Assembly (NCBI GenBank): GCA_903845465.1
Contig: CAIMXQ010000084.1
Location: 1 to 51,644 of the forward strand
Direction of reading: 5' to 3'
DNA: 51,644 nucleotides
Source: an uncultured Actinomycetes bacterium
GTDB taxonomy: Bacteria > Actinomycetota > Actinomycetes > Nanopelagicales > Nanopelagicaceae
Below are positions 23,301-30,255 of this stretch, in pieces; the stretch's first letter is position 1, and every line of letters starts with the position of its first letter. The notes below the pieces were generated by a model. That model did not search any database. It was not told where the DNA came from and was given only the letters and a program-made list of their open reading frames with translations. A program made the translations under genes and the position numbers.

Positions 23301-23340
23301 CATGGACAACGAGAAGTGCAGAAACGCGCTGCGAACTCAT
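20305..23340 (-). CDS. Large membrane glycosyltransferase (GT2 domain plus multi-pass region)
   Basis: A 1011-aa protein. The N-terminal GT-A domain (about 1-240) starts SALLVVHDGATWLPEVVASI and has the metal/nucleotide motif LHDDCLLHPGAL and the acceptor-side FRDDVDFGWRVRVAG. A hydrophobic stretch near 255-290 and an Arg/Lys-rich linker follow. Then comes a polytopic region of roughly ten helices (about 385-760), a soluble extracytoplasmic domain (about 780-975) and a final helix near 980-1000. This resembles the big GT2 protein beside whiB2 in many actinobacteria. It probably adds sugars to an envelope polymer or lipid-linked acceptor. TAAGTT lies six bases before the ATG. Confidence 0.87.
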   Translation of the reverse strand: MSSQRVSALLVVHDGATWLPEVVASITSQTHTADRIVAIDTGSIDASPKLLKGARIPTITLERDAGFGAAIARGVEQLPSMIEGVEEWLWILHDDCLLHPGALEALLASIEDRPNVVMAGPKLLGWHDKSHLLEAGISIGSNGARWTGLESSEYDQGQRDGINEVLSVSTAGALIRRDVFEELGGFDKNLELFRDDVDFGWRVRVAGHSVIAVTDAIGYHAQAASTERRTIDVKGALLHRPLLLDRQNAAYVLLANSSLWTLPWIAMQLLFGALVRAVGYLFAKLPGYASDELLAVATLLIHPAELIAARKLRKKHRLVSSRVVQEFIPPRLMQLRSAIARNVDRFREFALPQRNRDSAPVVSDLSINEDEDLLTPVSVQSWKTIFKRPLIAAVTLIAVLTAFWARHRVGPISGGGLAQSPHHYKEFIKLYLSSWHDIGMGSGLSTPVWTLLLLVASVVTLGNIALFITLFFLAAPFVMLFTSHRYLSRYTSNRWLSAGAAALYALSPVSVAAINSGRIGVVLFLSLLPFFIGTLRQWIDIENRSWRSIFAYSLFIWVLFAFNPSVLLIIGLGVAFTISKDFMTLNRNFRDHLFLERLTRRMTLIITPILLSAPASFSLFVHPTQSWGEIGFSLSGGGPNLALTANPGGPGSLPWWCVSPITVILFVTYFSSTAARKFSTLGLVFLLGGTLFSSLVVNGNGSAESSRAFAGTFIAVATLLSITAAVVMFDKIRTRLEQSNINFRHISVAAILAVTVIYTSTSIFWLVSAGANSPLRTSSTQVLPAFLSIEKDAKTVVLRPYNHNGEIAISYYISRGRQITLGDTDLVPRDTSEITAAIEGLIDNTGVSSSKVLATYGIKYVFLKSPVDVKVAQIIDGLGGFSRASSTSAGIVWRVMQDTGHIIYTDYSGKVSILPFIGVRTYVPGPGSITLTESYSGSWQIMQNGYHLQKVRDINGLPTFEVTTGGDISIYHDGTLRRGWISFFIIVLVTVVVLALPSGRRKSEISNSVLA

Positions 23341-23346
23341 AAGGGA

Positions 23347-23352
23347 AACTTA
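23347..23352 (-). promoter_or_regulatory. -10 element of the glycosyltransferase/DUF5719 operon
   Basis: TAAGTT on the minus strand, six bases before ATG 23340. Confidence 0.45.
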
Positions 23353-23388
23353 TCGTTTGAAACTGTGAGGTAGGCGAAGAGCCTGCAA

Positions 23389-23697
23389 TTACGCAGGGCG
23401 ACGCTTTAGGCGACGACGCTCACGTTCGGAGAGACCGCCCCAAATACCGAAACGCTCATCATGAGCGAGTGCATATTCAAGACACTCTTGGCGAACTTCG
23501 CACGAGAGGCAGACACGCTTTGCTTCGCGGGTTGAACCGCCCTTTTCAGGAAAGAAAGCTTCAGGATCTGTCTGAGCGCAGAGTGAGCGCTCTTGCCAGG
23601 AGAGTTCAATATTCTCTCCGCTAGCTAGTTGGATAGTTGGTCCAGCAGTGGGGGCTGATGGCTTGCCAGTTGATGTTCCTTCTGGGCGGATTGGCAT
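23389..23697 (-). CDS. WhiB2-like iron-sulfur transcription factor
   Basis: A 102-aa Wbl protein. Cluster ligands are Cys40, Cys63, Cys66 and Cys72 (C-x2-C-x5-C), followed by FGIWGGLSERERRRLKRR, the turn and basic DNA-binding tail. An extra 35-residue, low-complexity N-terminus (Pro/Gly/Ser-rich) separates it from the WhiB1 type. WhiB2/WhiB/WhmD controls septation and development in actinobacteria; orthology here rests on the neighbourhood (large GT2, DUF3499, phosphomannomutase, sugar nucleotidyltransferase). The frame extends to a TTG at 23703, but ATG 23697 has the correct eight-base spacing to GAGGAG. Confidence 0.93.
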   Translation of the reverse strand: MPIRPEGTSTGKPSAPTAGPTIQLASGENIELSWQERSLCAQTDPEAFFPEKGGSTREAKRVCLSCEVRQECLEYALAHDERFGIWGGLSERERRRLKRRPA

Positions 23698-23705
23698 TCG
23701 CAAAT

Positions 23706-23711
23706 CTCCTC
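23706..23711 (-). promoter_or_regulatory. Ribosome-binding site deciding the whiB2 start
   Basis: GAGGAG on the minus strand ends eight bases before ATG 23697 and only two before the alternative TTG at 23703, favouring the ATG. Confidence 0.7.
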
Positions 23712-23724
23712 AAGTCATTAGGGG

Positions 23725-23743
23725 GTACTTCGGTATGAAGTAC
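23725..23743 (-). promoter_or_regulatory. Hairpin in the whiB2 leader
   Basis: GTACTTC (23725-23731) and GAAGTAC (23737-23743) form a perfect seven-base-pair inverted repeat with a five-base loop. It lies inside the predicted 5' untranslated region, about 13 bases upstream of the ribosome-binding site. It could modulate translation or bind a regulator. Confidence 0.45.
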
Positions 23744-23758
23744 GTTCTCTAGGTATGA

Positions 23759-23787
23759 ATTACACCCGTGTAATCCCTCTGAGTCAA
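23759..23787 (-). promoter_or_regulatory. Sigma-70-type whiB2 promoter with palindrome over the -10
   Basis: On the minus strand TTGACT (23782-23787) and TGTAAT (23759-23764) are 17 bases apart, each matching the housekeeping consensus at five of six positions. The -10 is one arm of the 16-base palindrome ATTACAC-CC-GTGTAAT at 23759-23774, so a protein bound there would block or reposition polymerase. Predicted transcription start is near 23752, giving a leader of about 55 bases. Confidence 0.6.
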
Positions 23788-23836
23788 CCCCAAGGTTGAG
23801 ACTTTCGCATAAAAATGCGCTGAATCTGGCTATTTT

Positions 23837-24793
23837 TTAGAGTGATATCGGTAAATCAAGCTTTTTCGAGAGGTAATGGCCGCTTTTTATCGTTCCCGGC
23901 GCAATCTCGGTGCCATGTGCAATGAAGCAGTGGGTCAGATGCGCATCCATGCCAATCGATACGCCATTGCCGATGATGCAATCATCGAGAGTGACCCCTG
24001 AAGCAATTGTGCAGCCGCTGCCGATAGATGAGCCGCCCGTGATCGCCGCAGTTGGCGCAATAGTGGTACCTGGCATTGCATGAAAATCACCATCAATCAG
24101 ATCGCGAGATCCTTTGAATAAGGCAGCGGGTGTACCTACATCGAGCCAATAGGACTGCTCTTTATAACCGAATACTGGACGACCGCTTTCGACAAGAGCT
24201 GGGAAAGTTTCACGTTCAACGCTGATAACTTTTCCTAGCGGTATCTGATTTATGACTGCGGCGCTAAATACATAGCATCCTGCATTGATGGAATTAGTTA
24301 CTGGGTTATCCATCTTCTCAAGAAATGCAGTTACTCGGCCATCTTTATCAGTAGGCACACATCCAAAGGCACGCGCATCTTCCACATCAATTAAATGAAG
24401 TGTGGCATCTGCCTTCTTTGCCTCGTGAAATGCAATTTGATCAGCAATTGAGTGGCGGCTTAAAACATCACCATTGAAGATCACAATTGGTTCATCGCCG
24501 CCAAGTAGCTGTGCAGCATTGGCAATTGCTCCACCGGTGCCGAGTGGCTCTTTCTCTACTGCATAGAGAATCTTCATCCCCCACTTACTTCCATCTCCGA
24601 AGTACGGAGTGAAAATTTCTGCAAGATACGACGTCGCTAATACCAAGGTGTGAATTCCAGCCTTCTTCGCTGCAAGAATTTGATGCTCAGTTACAGGAAG
24701 GCCAGCAACGGGCAACATAGGTTTTGGGTATTCGTCCGTCAGTGGTTTTAGTCGTGTACCGAAGCCACCGACTAAGAGAATTCCGGTTGCCAC
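23837..24793 (-). CDS. Sugar-phosphate nucleotidyltransferase (mannose-1-phosphate guanylyltransferase-like)
   Basis: A 318-aa enzyme that would make an NDP-sugar, most likely GDP-mannose. The N-terminal signature GILLVGGFGTRLKPLTDEYPKP (residues 4-25) binds the nucleotide; the usual first Ala of the LAGG motif is Val here. Catalytic-domain motifs include IVIFNGDVLSR and SINAGCYVF. The C-terminal left-handed beta-helix repeats (about 245-305: GSGCTIASGV, DDCIIGNGVSI) are present. The position near whiB2 and a phosphomannomutase matches the ManC-like Rv3264c. Start is GTG 24793, adjacent to the TAA of dapC. A region of weak hairpins (23788-23836) follows the stop. Confidence 0.88.
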   Translation of the reverse strand: MATGILLVGGFGTRLKPLTDEYPKPMLPVAGLPVTEHQILAAKKAGIHTLVLATSYLAEIFTPYFGDGSKWGMKILYAVEKEPLGTGGAIANAAQLLGGDEPIVIFNGDVLSRHSIADQIAFHEAKKADATLHLIDVEDARAFGCVPTDKDGRVTAFLEKMDNPVTNSINAGCYVFSAAVINQIPLGKVISVERETFPALVESGRPVFGYKEQSYWLDVGTPAALFKGSRDLIDGDFHAMPGTTIAPTAAITGGSSIGSGCTIASGVTLDDCIIGNGVSIGMDAHLTHCFIAHGTEIAPGTIKSGHYLSKKLDLPISL

Positions 24794-25870
24794 TTATGCG
24801 CCCACTTTTGCATGAATGCGGCGAGCTGCATCGTGTATCTGCGCATCCGTTGCTGTCATTGCTATGCGGATATGGCGTGAACCTAGCTGGCCGTAGAAAA
24901 CCCCCGGAGTTGCAATGATTCCGAGTTCTGCAAGCCAGGCAACAGAATCCCAAGAATTTTCATTACGAGTAGCCCATATGTAGAGACCTGCTTCAGAACT
25001 ATCGATTGTGAAGCCAGCGGCGACAAGTGCGGGAACAAGTGTTGCGCGGCGTGCGTTATATCGAGCACGTTGTTCGGCTACATGCGACTCATCAGAGAGA
25101 GCAGCAACCATCGCCTTCTGAACAGGAAGTGGAACCATCATCCCTGCATGTTTACGAACTTCGAGGATCTTTGCAATAAGCACAGGGTCTCCCACAAGGT
25201 ATGCGCCACGATATCCAGCCATAGATGATCTCTTTGAGAGCGAGTACACACCTAAAATGTTGGAGTTATCTCCATCTGTGTACTGCAAAATTGAAGTTGG
25301 CTGAACGGAATCTCCAAATTCCAGATAACACTCATCTGAAACAACAACACTATTATTTTTGCGAGCCCATGCGATTGCGCTACGGAACTCAGCCTCGGAA
25401 TGCACGCGCCCTGTTGGATTTGATGGCGAGTTAACCCACGCCATATCTGCAGCTGGCCATTGTGATGCATCGAGATTTACCGCAGTTGCATCTGCTTCTG
25501 CAAGGAGCGCACCAACTAAATAAGTCGGATACGCGACATCGGGATACACCACACTTTGAGCTTCGATGAATGTCGGTAGCCAAGCGACAAATTCTTTTGA
25601 CCCTATGAGGGGCAAGACAGCAAAATCACCTGATACTCCAAGAGTTTTCTTTGCCCATACAGTTATTGCTTCGCGAAGTTCTGGAGTTCCGATTGTGACT
25701 GGATAACCAGGTGAATTTGATGCTTCACGAAATACACTTTGAATAAATTCGGGGGTGGGATCTACAGGTGTTCCAACAGATAAATCAATTGCGCCTTGAG
25801 GATGGGTGCGAGCAATTGCGCCATATGGCGCGAGCGCATCCCACGGAAAATCAGGAAGTTTTTGGCGCAA
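24794..25870 (-). CDS. dapC: Succinyldiaminopimelate transaminase DapC
   Basis: A 358-aa PLP aminotransferase of the succinylase route to meso-diaminopimelate and lysine. Visible motifs are VNSPSNPTGRVHSEAEF, VVSDECYLEFGD and the Schiff-base lysine in VYSLSKRSSMAGYRGAY. The substrate-specificity call rests on adjacency to fdxA, the standard dapC context in actinobacteria, and on dapD further along the window. The start must be TTG 25870: an in-frame TAA lies four codons upstream and no other start is near. The gene overlaps the end of fdxA by 20 bases, so it is probably translated by coupling. Confidence 0.9.
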   Translation of the reverse strand: MRQKLPDFPWDALAPYGAIARTHPQGAIDLSVGTPVDPTPEFIQSVFREASNSPGYPVTIGTPELREAITVWAKKTLGVSGDFAVLPLIGSKEFVAWLPTFIEAQSVVYPDVAYPTYLVGALLAEADATAVNLDASQWPAADMAWVNSPSNPTGRVHSEAEFRSAIAWARKNNSVVVSDECYLEFGDSVQPTSILQYTDGDNSNILGVYSLSKRSSMAGYRGAYLVGDPVLIAKILEVRKHAGMMVPLPVQKAMVAALSDESHVAEQRARYNARRATLVPALVAAGFTIDSSEAGLYIWATRNENSWDSVAWLAELGIIATPGVFYGQLGSRHIRIAMTATDAQIHDAARRIHAKVGA

Positions 25871-26171
25871 GAGCCGTTACATCTGCATGGTCGGTATTAG
25901 TCTCGCCGACCTTGGATGCTCCCCCAGGTGAACCGAGTTCGATAAAGAATTCAGTATTGATCTTCTTATAACCCTGCCACTGTCCTGGAACATCATCTTC
26001 ATAATAAATAGCTTCGACAGGACATACAGGTTCACAGGCTCCGCAATCGACGCATTCGTCGGGCTGGATGTAGAGCATGCGGGTTCCGTCGTAGATGCAA
26101 TCGACTGGGCACTCTTCGCGGCATGACTTATCTTTAACATCGACGCAAGGTTCAGCGATTACATATGTCAC
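25851..26171 (-). CDS. fdxA: Ferredoxin FdxA (7Fe type)
   Basis: A 106-aa low-potential electron carrier. The first cysteine group is Cys9, Cys17, Cys21 and Cys25, spaced as for a [3Fe-4S] site. Cys40, Cys43, Cys46 and Cys50 form a [4Fe-4S] site (CVDCGACEPVCP). The C-terminal 50 residues are the usual extension (YYEDDVPGQWQGY...IELGSPGGASKVG). Start is GTG 26171 with an excellent GGAGGA ribosome-binding site six bases upstream. The gene leads dapC. The 82-base divergent spacer to the CysRS-like gene carries the latter's -10. Confidence 0.96.
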   Translation of the reverse strand: MTYVIAEPCVDVKDKSCREECPVDCIYDGTRMLYIQPDECVDCGACEPVCPVEAIYYEDDVPGQWQGYKKINTEFFIELGSPGGASKVGETNTDHADVTALAPKTS

Positions 26172-26241
26172 GAAGATTCCTCCATAAGACTTAGAAACGG
26201 TAGGCGGTAATTCTAACCCTGCGGGAGCGCCCTTGCACGAT

Positions 26242-26247
26242 TATGGT
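26242..26247 (+). promoter_or_regulatory. -10 element of the CysRS-like fusion gene
   Basis: TATGGT, six bases before ATG 26254. This supports the first ATG, and hence the extra N-terminal domain, over the internal ATG at 26263. Confidence 0.5.
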
Positions 26248-26253
26248 TAACAC

Positions 26254-27840
26254 ATGGCCGCCATGAGTTTGCGCACTCAGCTTTCGATAGCCTTTGGCAA
26301 GCGGGTGACAATCAGGCTTGGCAATAGCGATGGCACCTTCAGCGATATTGTCGGCGTTTTACAGAGTGAGACCAGCCTGCTAAACCGTCGCTCAGAAACT
26401 ATTCACTTCAATCCAGACGATGTTGTTGCCTTCCGAGTAATCCCAGTCTTCAATCGCCGCGACCACTCGTCTGGTCAGCTTTCGATCTACGACACCATGA
26501 CGCGGACGGTACAGAGAATTGAAGGAACTAACGGTGCGGTAAGAATGTATTGCTGTGGGCCAACAGTCTATCGAGATGCCCATGTTGGAAATTTACGCAC
26601 CTTTCTCTTGGCTGACTTAATAAGCAGAACAATCCAGTTGACTGGCCTTGAAGTCAGGCTCATTCAAAATATTACCGATGTTGGACATATGGCAGATGAT
26701 TTCGAAGGTCAAGATAAATTACTTCAAGAGTCTGCAAAGACGCAGATTGATCCTTTTGAAATTGCCCGCACTTATGAATCACATTTTCATACTGATACTT
26801 CACTTCTCAACATCATTCCTGCCGATGCCTATCCACGCGCATCAGAGACTATGCCCGGCATGATTGCATCAATCACTCGACTTATCGAAAGCAAGAATGC
26901 ATATGTCGGTACCGATGGTTCGGTCTACTTCGATGCAACATCATTTCCCACATACGGAGCACTCAGTGGCAACAGACTTGATGCTCTCAAGCCCGGTCAC
27001 AGATATGAATTTACAGATGAGGGCGGAAAGAGATTTCATGCAGATTGGGCGCTCTGGAAATTGGCAGGTGCGCGCACACAAATGATTTGGGATTCACCAT
27101 GGGGTCCCGGTTTTCCAGGATGGCATATCGAGTGCACGGCGATGTCGATTGATCTGCTTGATTCTCACGTCGATCTCCACGTGGGCGGAATTGATTTGAG
27201 ATTTCCCCATCATGAAAATGAACGAGCGCAATCAAATTCACTGACTCATAACGAAACAGTTACTACGTGGGTTCATGGCGAACACCTTCTCTTTGAAGGT
27301 AGGAAGATGTCGAAGAGTGCAGGAAATGTTGTTCTACTCTCCGACATTATCGCCCGCGGTCTGGATCCACTGGCGCTGCGTTTTACCTTTCTTGAAAATC
27401 GCTACCGCTCGCAGATGGATCTGAGTTGGGCATCTCTTGAAGCCGGAAATTCGACTTTGAAGCGATGGCGCAAGATGCTTGCAGAGGCTGGAACAGGTAG
27501 CGATTGTAAATTTGACCAAGAGATAAGTGATGCCTTCACGACAGATCTTGACACACCTCGCGCAATGCAGAGATTGCGAACCATCGAGAAAGATATGACC
27601 ATCGGCGCCTTAGATAAGCGCGCGCTCTTTCTCTTTGCAGATCAAGTTCTCGGTTTAGATTTAGATCGTATCCCAGAAGAAAAACCCATCACATCAGAAT
27701 TGCAGATTCTCATTACGCAACGTGCACGGGCCCGTGCAGATAAAGATTGGGCGGCCAGTGATGCGTTACGAGACCAACTCGATGCTGCAGGAATTGAAGT
27801 CAGTGATGGTGTTGATGGACAGAGTTGGCGTTGGAAATAA
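26254..27840 (+). CDS. Cysteinyl-tRNA synthetase-like protein with extra N-terminal SH3-like domain
   Basis: A 528-aa class I ligase. Residues about 75-528 form a complete CysRS-like enzyme: CGPTVY near 101, the HIGH-equivalent HVGN at 110-113, FPGWHIECTAMS with Cys294, GGIDLRFPHHENE with His319 and Glu323 as zinc ligands, and KMSKS at 351-355. The C-terminal ASDALRDQLDAAGIEVSDG anticodon-side tail is normal. The TVYRDAHVGNLRTFLLADL variant matches a divergent actinobacterial CysRS-annotated family, not typical MshC. Residues about 5-66 are not part of CysRS; they resemble the SH3-like N-terminal domain of Rv0428c-type acetyltransferases, a gene usually found beside fdxA. This may be a CysRS paralogue or a related cysteine ligase. 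Confidence 0.85.
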   Translation: MAAMSLRTQLSIAFGKRVTIRLGNSDGTFSDIVGVLQSETSLLNRRSETIHFNPDDVVAFRVIPVFNRRDHSSGQLSIYDTMTRTVQRIEGTNGAVRMYCCGPTVYRDAHVGNLRTFLLADLISRTIQLTGLEVRLIQNITDVGHMADDFEGQDKLLQESAKTQIDPFEIARTYESHFHTDTSLLNIIPADAYPRASETMPGMIASITRLIESKNAYVGTDGSVYFDATSFPTYGALSGNRLDALKPGHRYEFTDEGGKRFHADWALWKLAGARTQMIWDSPWGPGFPGWHIECTAMSIDLLDSHVDLHVGGIDLRFPHHENERAQSNSLTHNETVTTWVHGEHLLFEGRKMSKSAGNVVLLSDIIARGLDPLALRFTFLENRYRSQMDLSWASLEAGNSTLKRWRKMLAEAGTGSDCKFDQEISDAFTTDLDTPRAMQRLRTIEKDMTIGALDKRALFLFADQVLGLDLDRIPEEKPITSELQILITQRARARADKDWAASDALRDQLDAAGIEVSDGVDGQSWRWK

Positions 27841-28152
27841 TTAAATCCGTTGAAATACTGCTGCAAGCCCAGCGATAAAACCGATTGTTAAGAGAGCGCT
27901 CCCAGAAGAATCACCTTGAATGAGTAGTTCATGGCCGACGCCGAAAGACCCTGCCTTGGCGATGACACAAAACCATCCCCCAAGTGCTGCAACTTTGTAG
28001 CGACGCTTTCCGAAGTAACGCCCTGTCCACCAGATTGCAAGGTATGTCGCAATGATTGCAATAACAACGCCTAACGGAGGTAGCGTTTGATGAATCAACG
28101 TTGCGGCAATTGCGGTTATTGCACCAAAAATCAGTGAAAATACAGCTTTCAT
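27841..28152 (-). CDS. DUF6113-like small membrane protein
   Basis: A 103-aa, four-helix membrane protein (helices about 4-20, 26-45, 55-73 and 85-100). WWTGRYFGKRRYKVAALGGW joins helices two and three. The family guess rests on position after mshB, where a DUF6113 protein (compare Rv1171) is found in relatives. Its ATG follows directly on the TAA of mshB without a spacer. The stop abuts that of the CysRS-like gene with no bases between. No function is known. Confidence 0.72.
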   Translation of the reverse strand: MKAVFSLIFGAITAIAATLIHQTLPPLGVVIAIIATYLAIWWTGRYFGKRRYKVAALGGWFCVIAKAGSFGVGHELLIQGDSSGSALLTIGFIAGLAAVFQRI

Positions 28153-29019
28153 TTAGAGAGAAATACCTGCGAAGAGATCTGTCTCGTGTCCTTGTGCATC
28201 ATATGGTTCATGCTTGGTGCCTTTAACAAGTGTGTAGTACTCAAATCCCCATACTTGAAGTCCCAAATTATTTGAGAGAGCGAAGAATGGACCGTCGACT
28301 TCAATTTGAGTCGCATGCGCACGCATCGCGTCCATCTTCTGATTCACATAGGTATTTCCATCAATGCGAGCGTGGACAAAAGAATCATCTTTTGCAAATG
28401 GAAGGTCATCTGCACTTTCTGCACCCATAAAGTCCGAGCCAATCTTCTTCATGGCATCGATTCCTTCTTGGATGACAGATTTAGGCATCACGTTCCAATA
28501 GATTTTAGAGATATCCCATGTCGACTTTTCTGAGGCTGCCATTGCAACTCGATGCGCTTGAATATGATCTGGATGGCCATATCCCCCAATTTCATCGTAG
28601 GTAATTAATACATGGGGCTTTACTTCATCGATTACCTTCACCAAATGTTCTGTTGCTTCATCAAAATTTGCGTTCCAGAAAGTATCGGGACGATTATTTG
28701 GTTCTGTGCCCATCATTCCGCTATCGCGGTATTTGGTAACTCCGTCGCCTAAGAAGCGATGGTCAGCGATCCCGAGCGCTCTCATTGCTACTGCTAGTTC
28801 TTCTACGCGATGGTCTCCGAGCATATCGCTCTGATGCGCAGCGAGATGGGCAAGGTCAGGTACAAGTACCTCACCCTCTTCGCCGCGCGTACATGTCACT
28901 AAAGTTACTTCGGCGCCAAGGGCTGCATACATCGCCATTGTGCTTCCGTTATTGATGGTCTCGTCATCAGGGTGAGCATGCACGAGCAGCATGCGATAGC
29001 CCTTATATGAATTTTTCAT
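28153..29019 (-). CDS. mshB: N-acetyl-1-D-myo-inositol-2-amino-2-deoxy-alpha-D-glucopyranoside deacetylase MshB
   Basis: A 288-aa zinc-dependent PIG-L family deacetylase. MshB produces GlcN-Ins for mycothiol, the actinobacterial thiol buffer. Zinc and catalytic motifs are HAHPDDETINNGSTMAMY near residues 11-28 and GYGHPDHIQAHRVA near 137-150. FLGDGVTKYRDSGMMG is the MshB-type loop. The paralogue Mca is similar, but the NNGSTMAMYAALGAEVTLVTCTRGEEGEVL segment and the neighbourhood favour MshB. The open frame extends 44 codons upstream into moeZ; ATG 29019, in a TAATG overlap with the moeZ stop, is the sensible start. Confidence 0.92.
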   Translation of the reverse strand: MKNSYKGYRMLLVHAHPDDETINNGSTMAMYAALGAEVTLVTCTRGEEGEVLVPDLAHLAAHQSDMLGDHRVEELAVAMRALGIADHRFLGDGVTKYRDSGMMGTEPNNRPDTFWNANFDEATEHLVKVIDEVKPHVLITYDEIGGYGHPDHIQAHRVAMAASEKSTWDISKIYWNVMPKSVIQEGIDAMKKIGSDFMGAESADDLPFAKDDSFVHARIDGNTYVNQKMDAMRAHATQIEVDGPFFALSNNLGLQVWGFEYYTLVKGTKHEPYDAQGHETDLFAGISL

Positions 29020-30200
29020 TAGTACACCGGTAGTGATGTATCGATTTGCTTGGCCCAGGCAATGACTCCGCCAGCGACATGTGATGCGCCAGCAAAACCT
29101 GCGCTCTTTAGTATCGCTAAACACTCTGCAGAACGGACTCCGCTCTTGCAATGAAGAATGATGGGCTTGTCTTGAGGCAGATTTGCAAGCACGCTACCGT
29201 CGATAAATCCTTGCTTAGGAATCAGATGAGCGGTTGGAATATTGACGATCTCAAATTCGCTAGGTTCGCGGACGTCAATGAGATAAAAATCTTCCTTGGC
29301 ATCAATCTTTGCCTTTAGTTCCTGTACGGTAATTGTTGAACCTGCACTTGCAGCTTGGGCGGCATCTGACAGAGTTCCGCAGAATGCATCGTAATCTGGG
29401 AGCAAATCTTTCTGCGTTGCCTTTTCGCTGCAGAGCGGGCAGTTAGGATCTTTACGCACCTTAATCTTGCGGAAAGTCATATCTAACGCGTCATAGACCA
29501 TAAGCGAACCGATTAGTGGTTCGCCAATTCCGGTCAGAACTTTAATTGCTTCTGTAGTTTGAATTGAGCCAATCGTTGCGCAGAGAACTCCAAGTACGCC
29601 ACCTTCGGCACAGCTAGGAACCATTCCGGGAGGTGGTGGTTCTGGATAGAGACAGCGATAGCAAGGTCCGTACTCCGCCCAAAAAACGCTTGCTTGGCCA
29701 TCGAAGCGATAGATGGAGCCCCATGCATATGGCTTCTTCAATAAGACGCATGCATCGTTGACAAGATAACGAGTTGCAAAGTTATCTGTGCCGTCGACGA
29801 TGATGTCGTATTGAGAGAAAATCTCCATCACATTTGAATTATCCAAACGAGTTTCATGCAAAATAACATTGACATATGGATTGATCTCAGCGATCTTCTC
29901 TTTCGCACTGAGTGCTTTGCTCTTTCCGATATCTGATTGGCAATGAATAATCTGACGCTGCAAATTTGATTCATCTACGGTGTCGAACTCGACAATGCCG
30001 AGTGTTCCGACACCAGCCGCGGCTAAATACATAAGAGCCGGGGAACCTAATCCTCCTGCACCTACACAGAGAACCTTTGCATTCATCATGCGCTGCTGTC
30101 CTGCCATCGCTACATCAGGGATGATCAAGTGGCGGCTATATCGGCGCACTTCATCAACTGTGAGAGCAGGTCCTGGGGTAACAAGCGGAGGGGTCTTCAT
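29019..30200 (-). CDS. moeZ: Adenylyltransferase/sulfurtransferase MoeZ
   Basis: A 393-aa fusion of an E1-like (MoeB/ThiF) domain (about 15-255) and a C-terminal rhodanese domain (about 290-390). The ATP loop is CVGAGGLGSPALMYLAAAGVG, the zinc cysteines are in CYRCLYPE and CPLC, and the rhodanese active Cys is in LHCKSGVRSAE. MoeZ activates ubiquitin-like sulfur carriers and loads them with sulfur for molybdopterin, thiamine, thio-tRNA or cysteine (CysO) synthesis. No dedicated carrier gene is nearby. The gene diverges from the TetR gene. A CAGAAT hexamer seven bases before the ATG is a weaker -10 candidate. Confidence 0.94.
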   Translation of the reverse strand: MKTPPLVTPGPALTVDEVRRYSRHLIIPDVAMAGQQRMMNAKVLCVGAGGLGSPALMYLAAAGVGTLGIVEFDTVDESNLQRQIIHCQSDIGKSKALSAKEKIAEINPYVNVILHETRLDNSNVMEIFSQYDIIVDGTDNFATRYLVNDACVLLKKPYAWGSIYRFDGQASVFWAEYGPCYRCLYPEPPPPGMVPSCAEGGVLGVLCATIGSIQTTEAIKVLTGIGEPLIGSLMVYDALDMTFRKIKVRKDPNCPLCSEKATQKDLLPDYDAFCGTLSDAAQAASAGSTITVQELKAKIDAKEDFYLIDVREPSEFEIVNIPTAHLIPKQGFIDGSVLANLPQDKPIILHCKSGVRSAECLAILKSAGFAGASHVAGGVIAWAKQIDTSLPVY

Positions 30201-30242
30201 GACATCAATTCTGCCGTACTGTGCCTTTGGAGGCTAATTCAG

Positions 30243-30248
30243 TACGAT
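30243..30248 (+). promoter_or_regulatory. -10 element of the tetR-like gene
   Basis: TACGAT, seven bases before ATG 30256. Confidence 0.45.
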
Positions 30249-30255
30249 TCTCATA

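Noticed and set aside
26254..27840. Assignment as MshC (cysteine ligase of mycothiol synthesis)
   Set aside because: The HIGH-region and C-terminal motifs follow the divergent CysRS-annotated family rather than MshC, and the C-terminal tail is CysRS-like; mycothiol involvement is kept only as a hypothesis.
29020..29151. A longer mshB starting inside moeZ
   Set aside because: The 44 extra codons are the out-of-frame antisense-free overlap with the rhodanese domain and are Arg/Cys/Trp-rich; ATG 29019 in a TAATG junction gives a normal MshB N-terminus.
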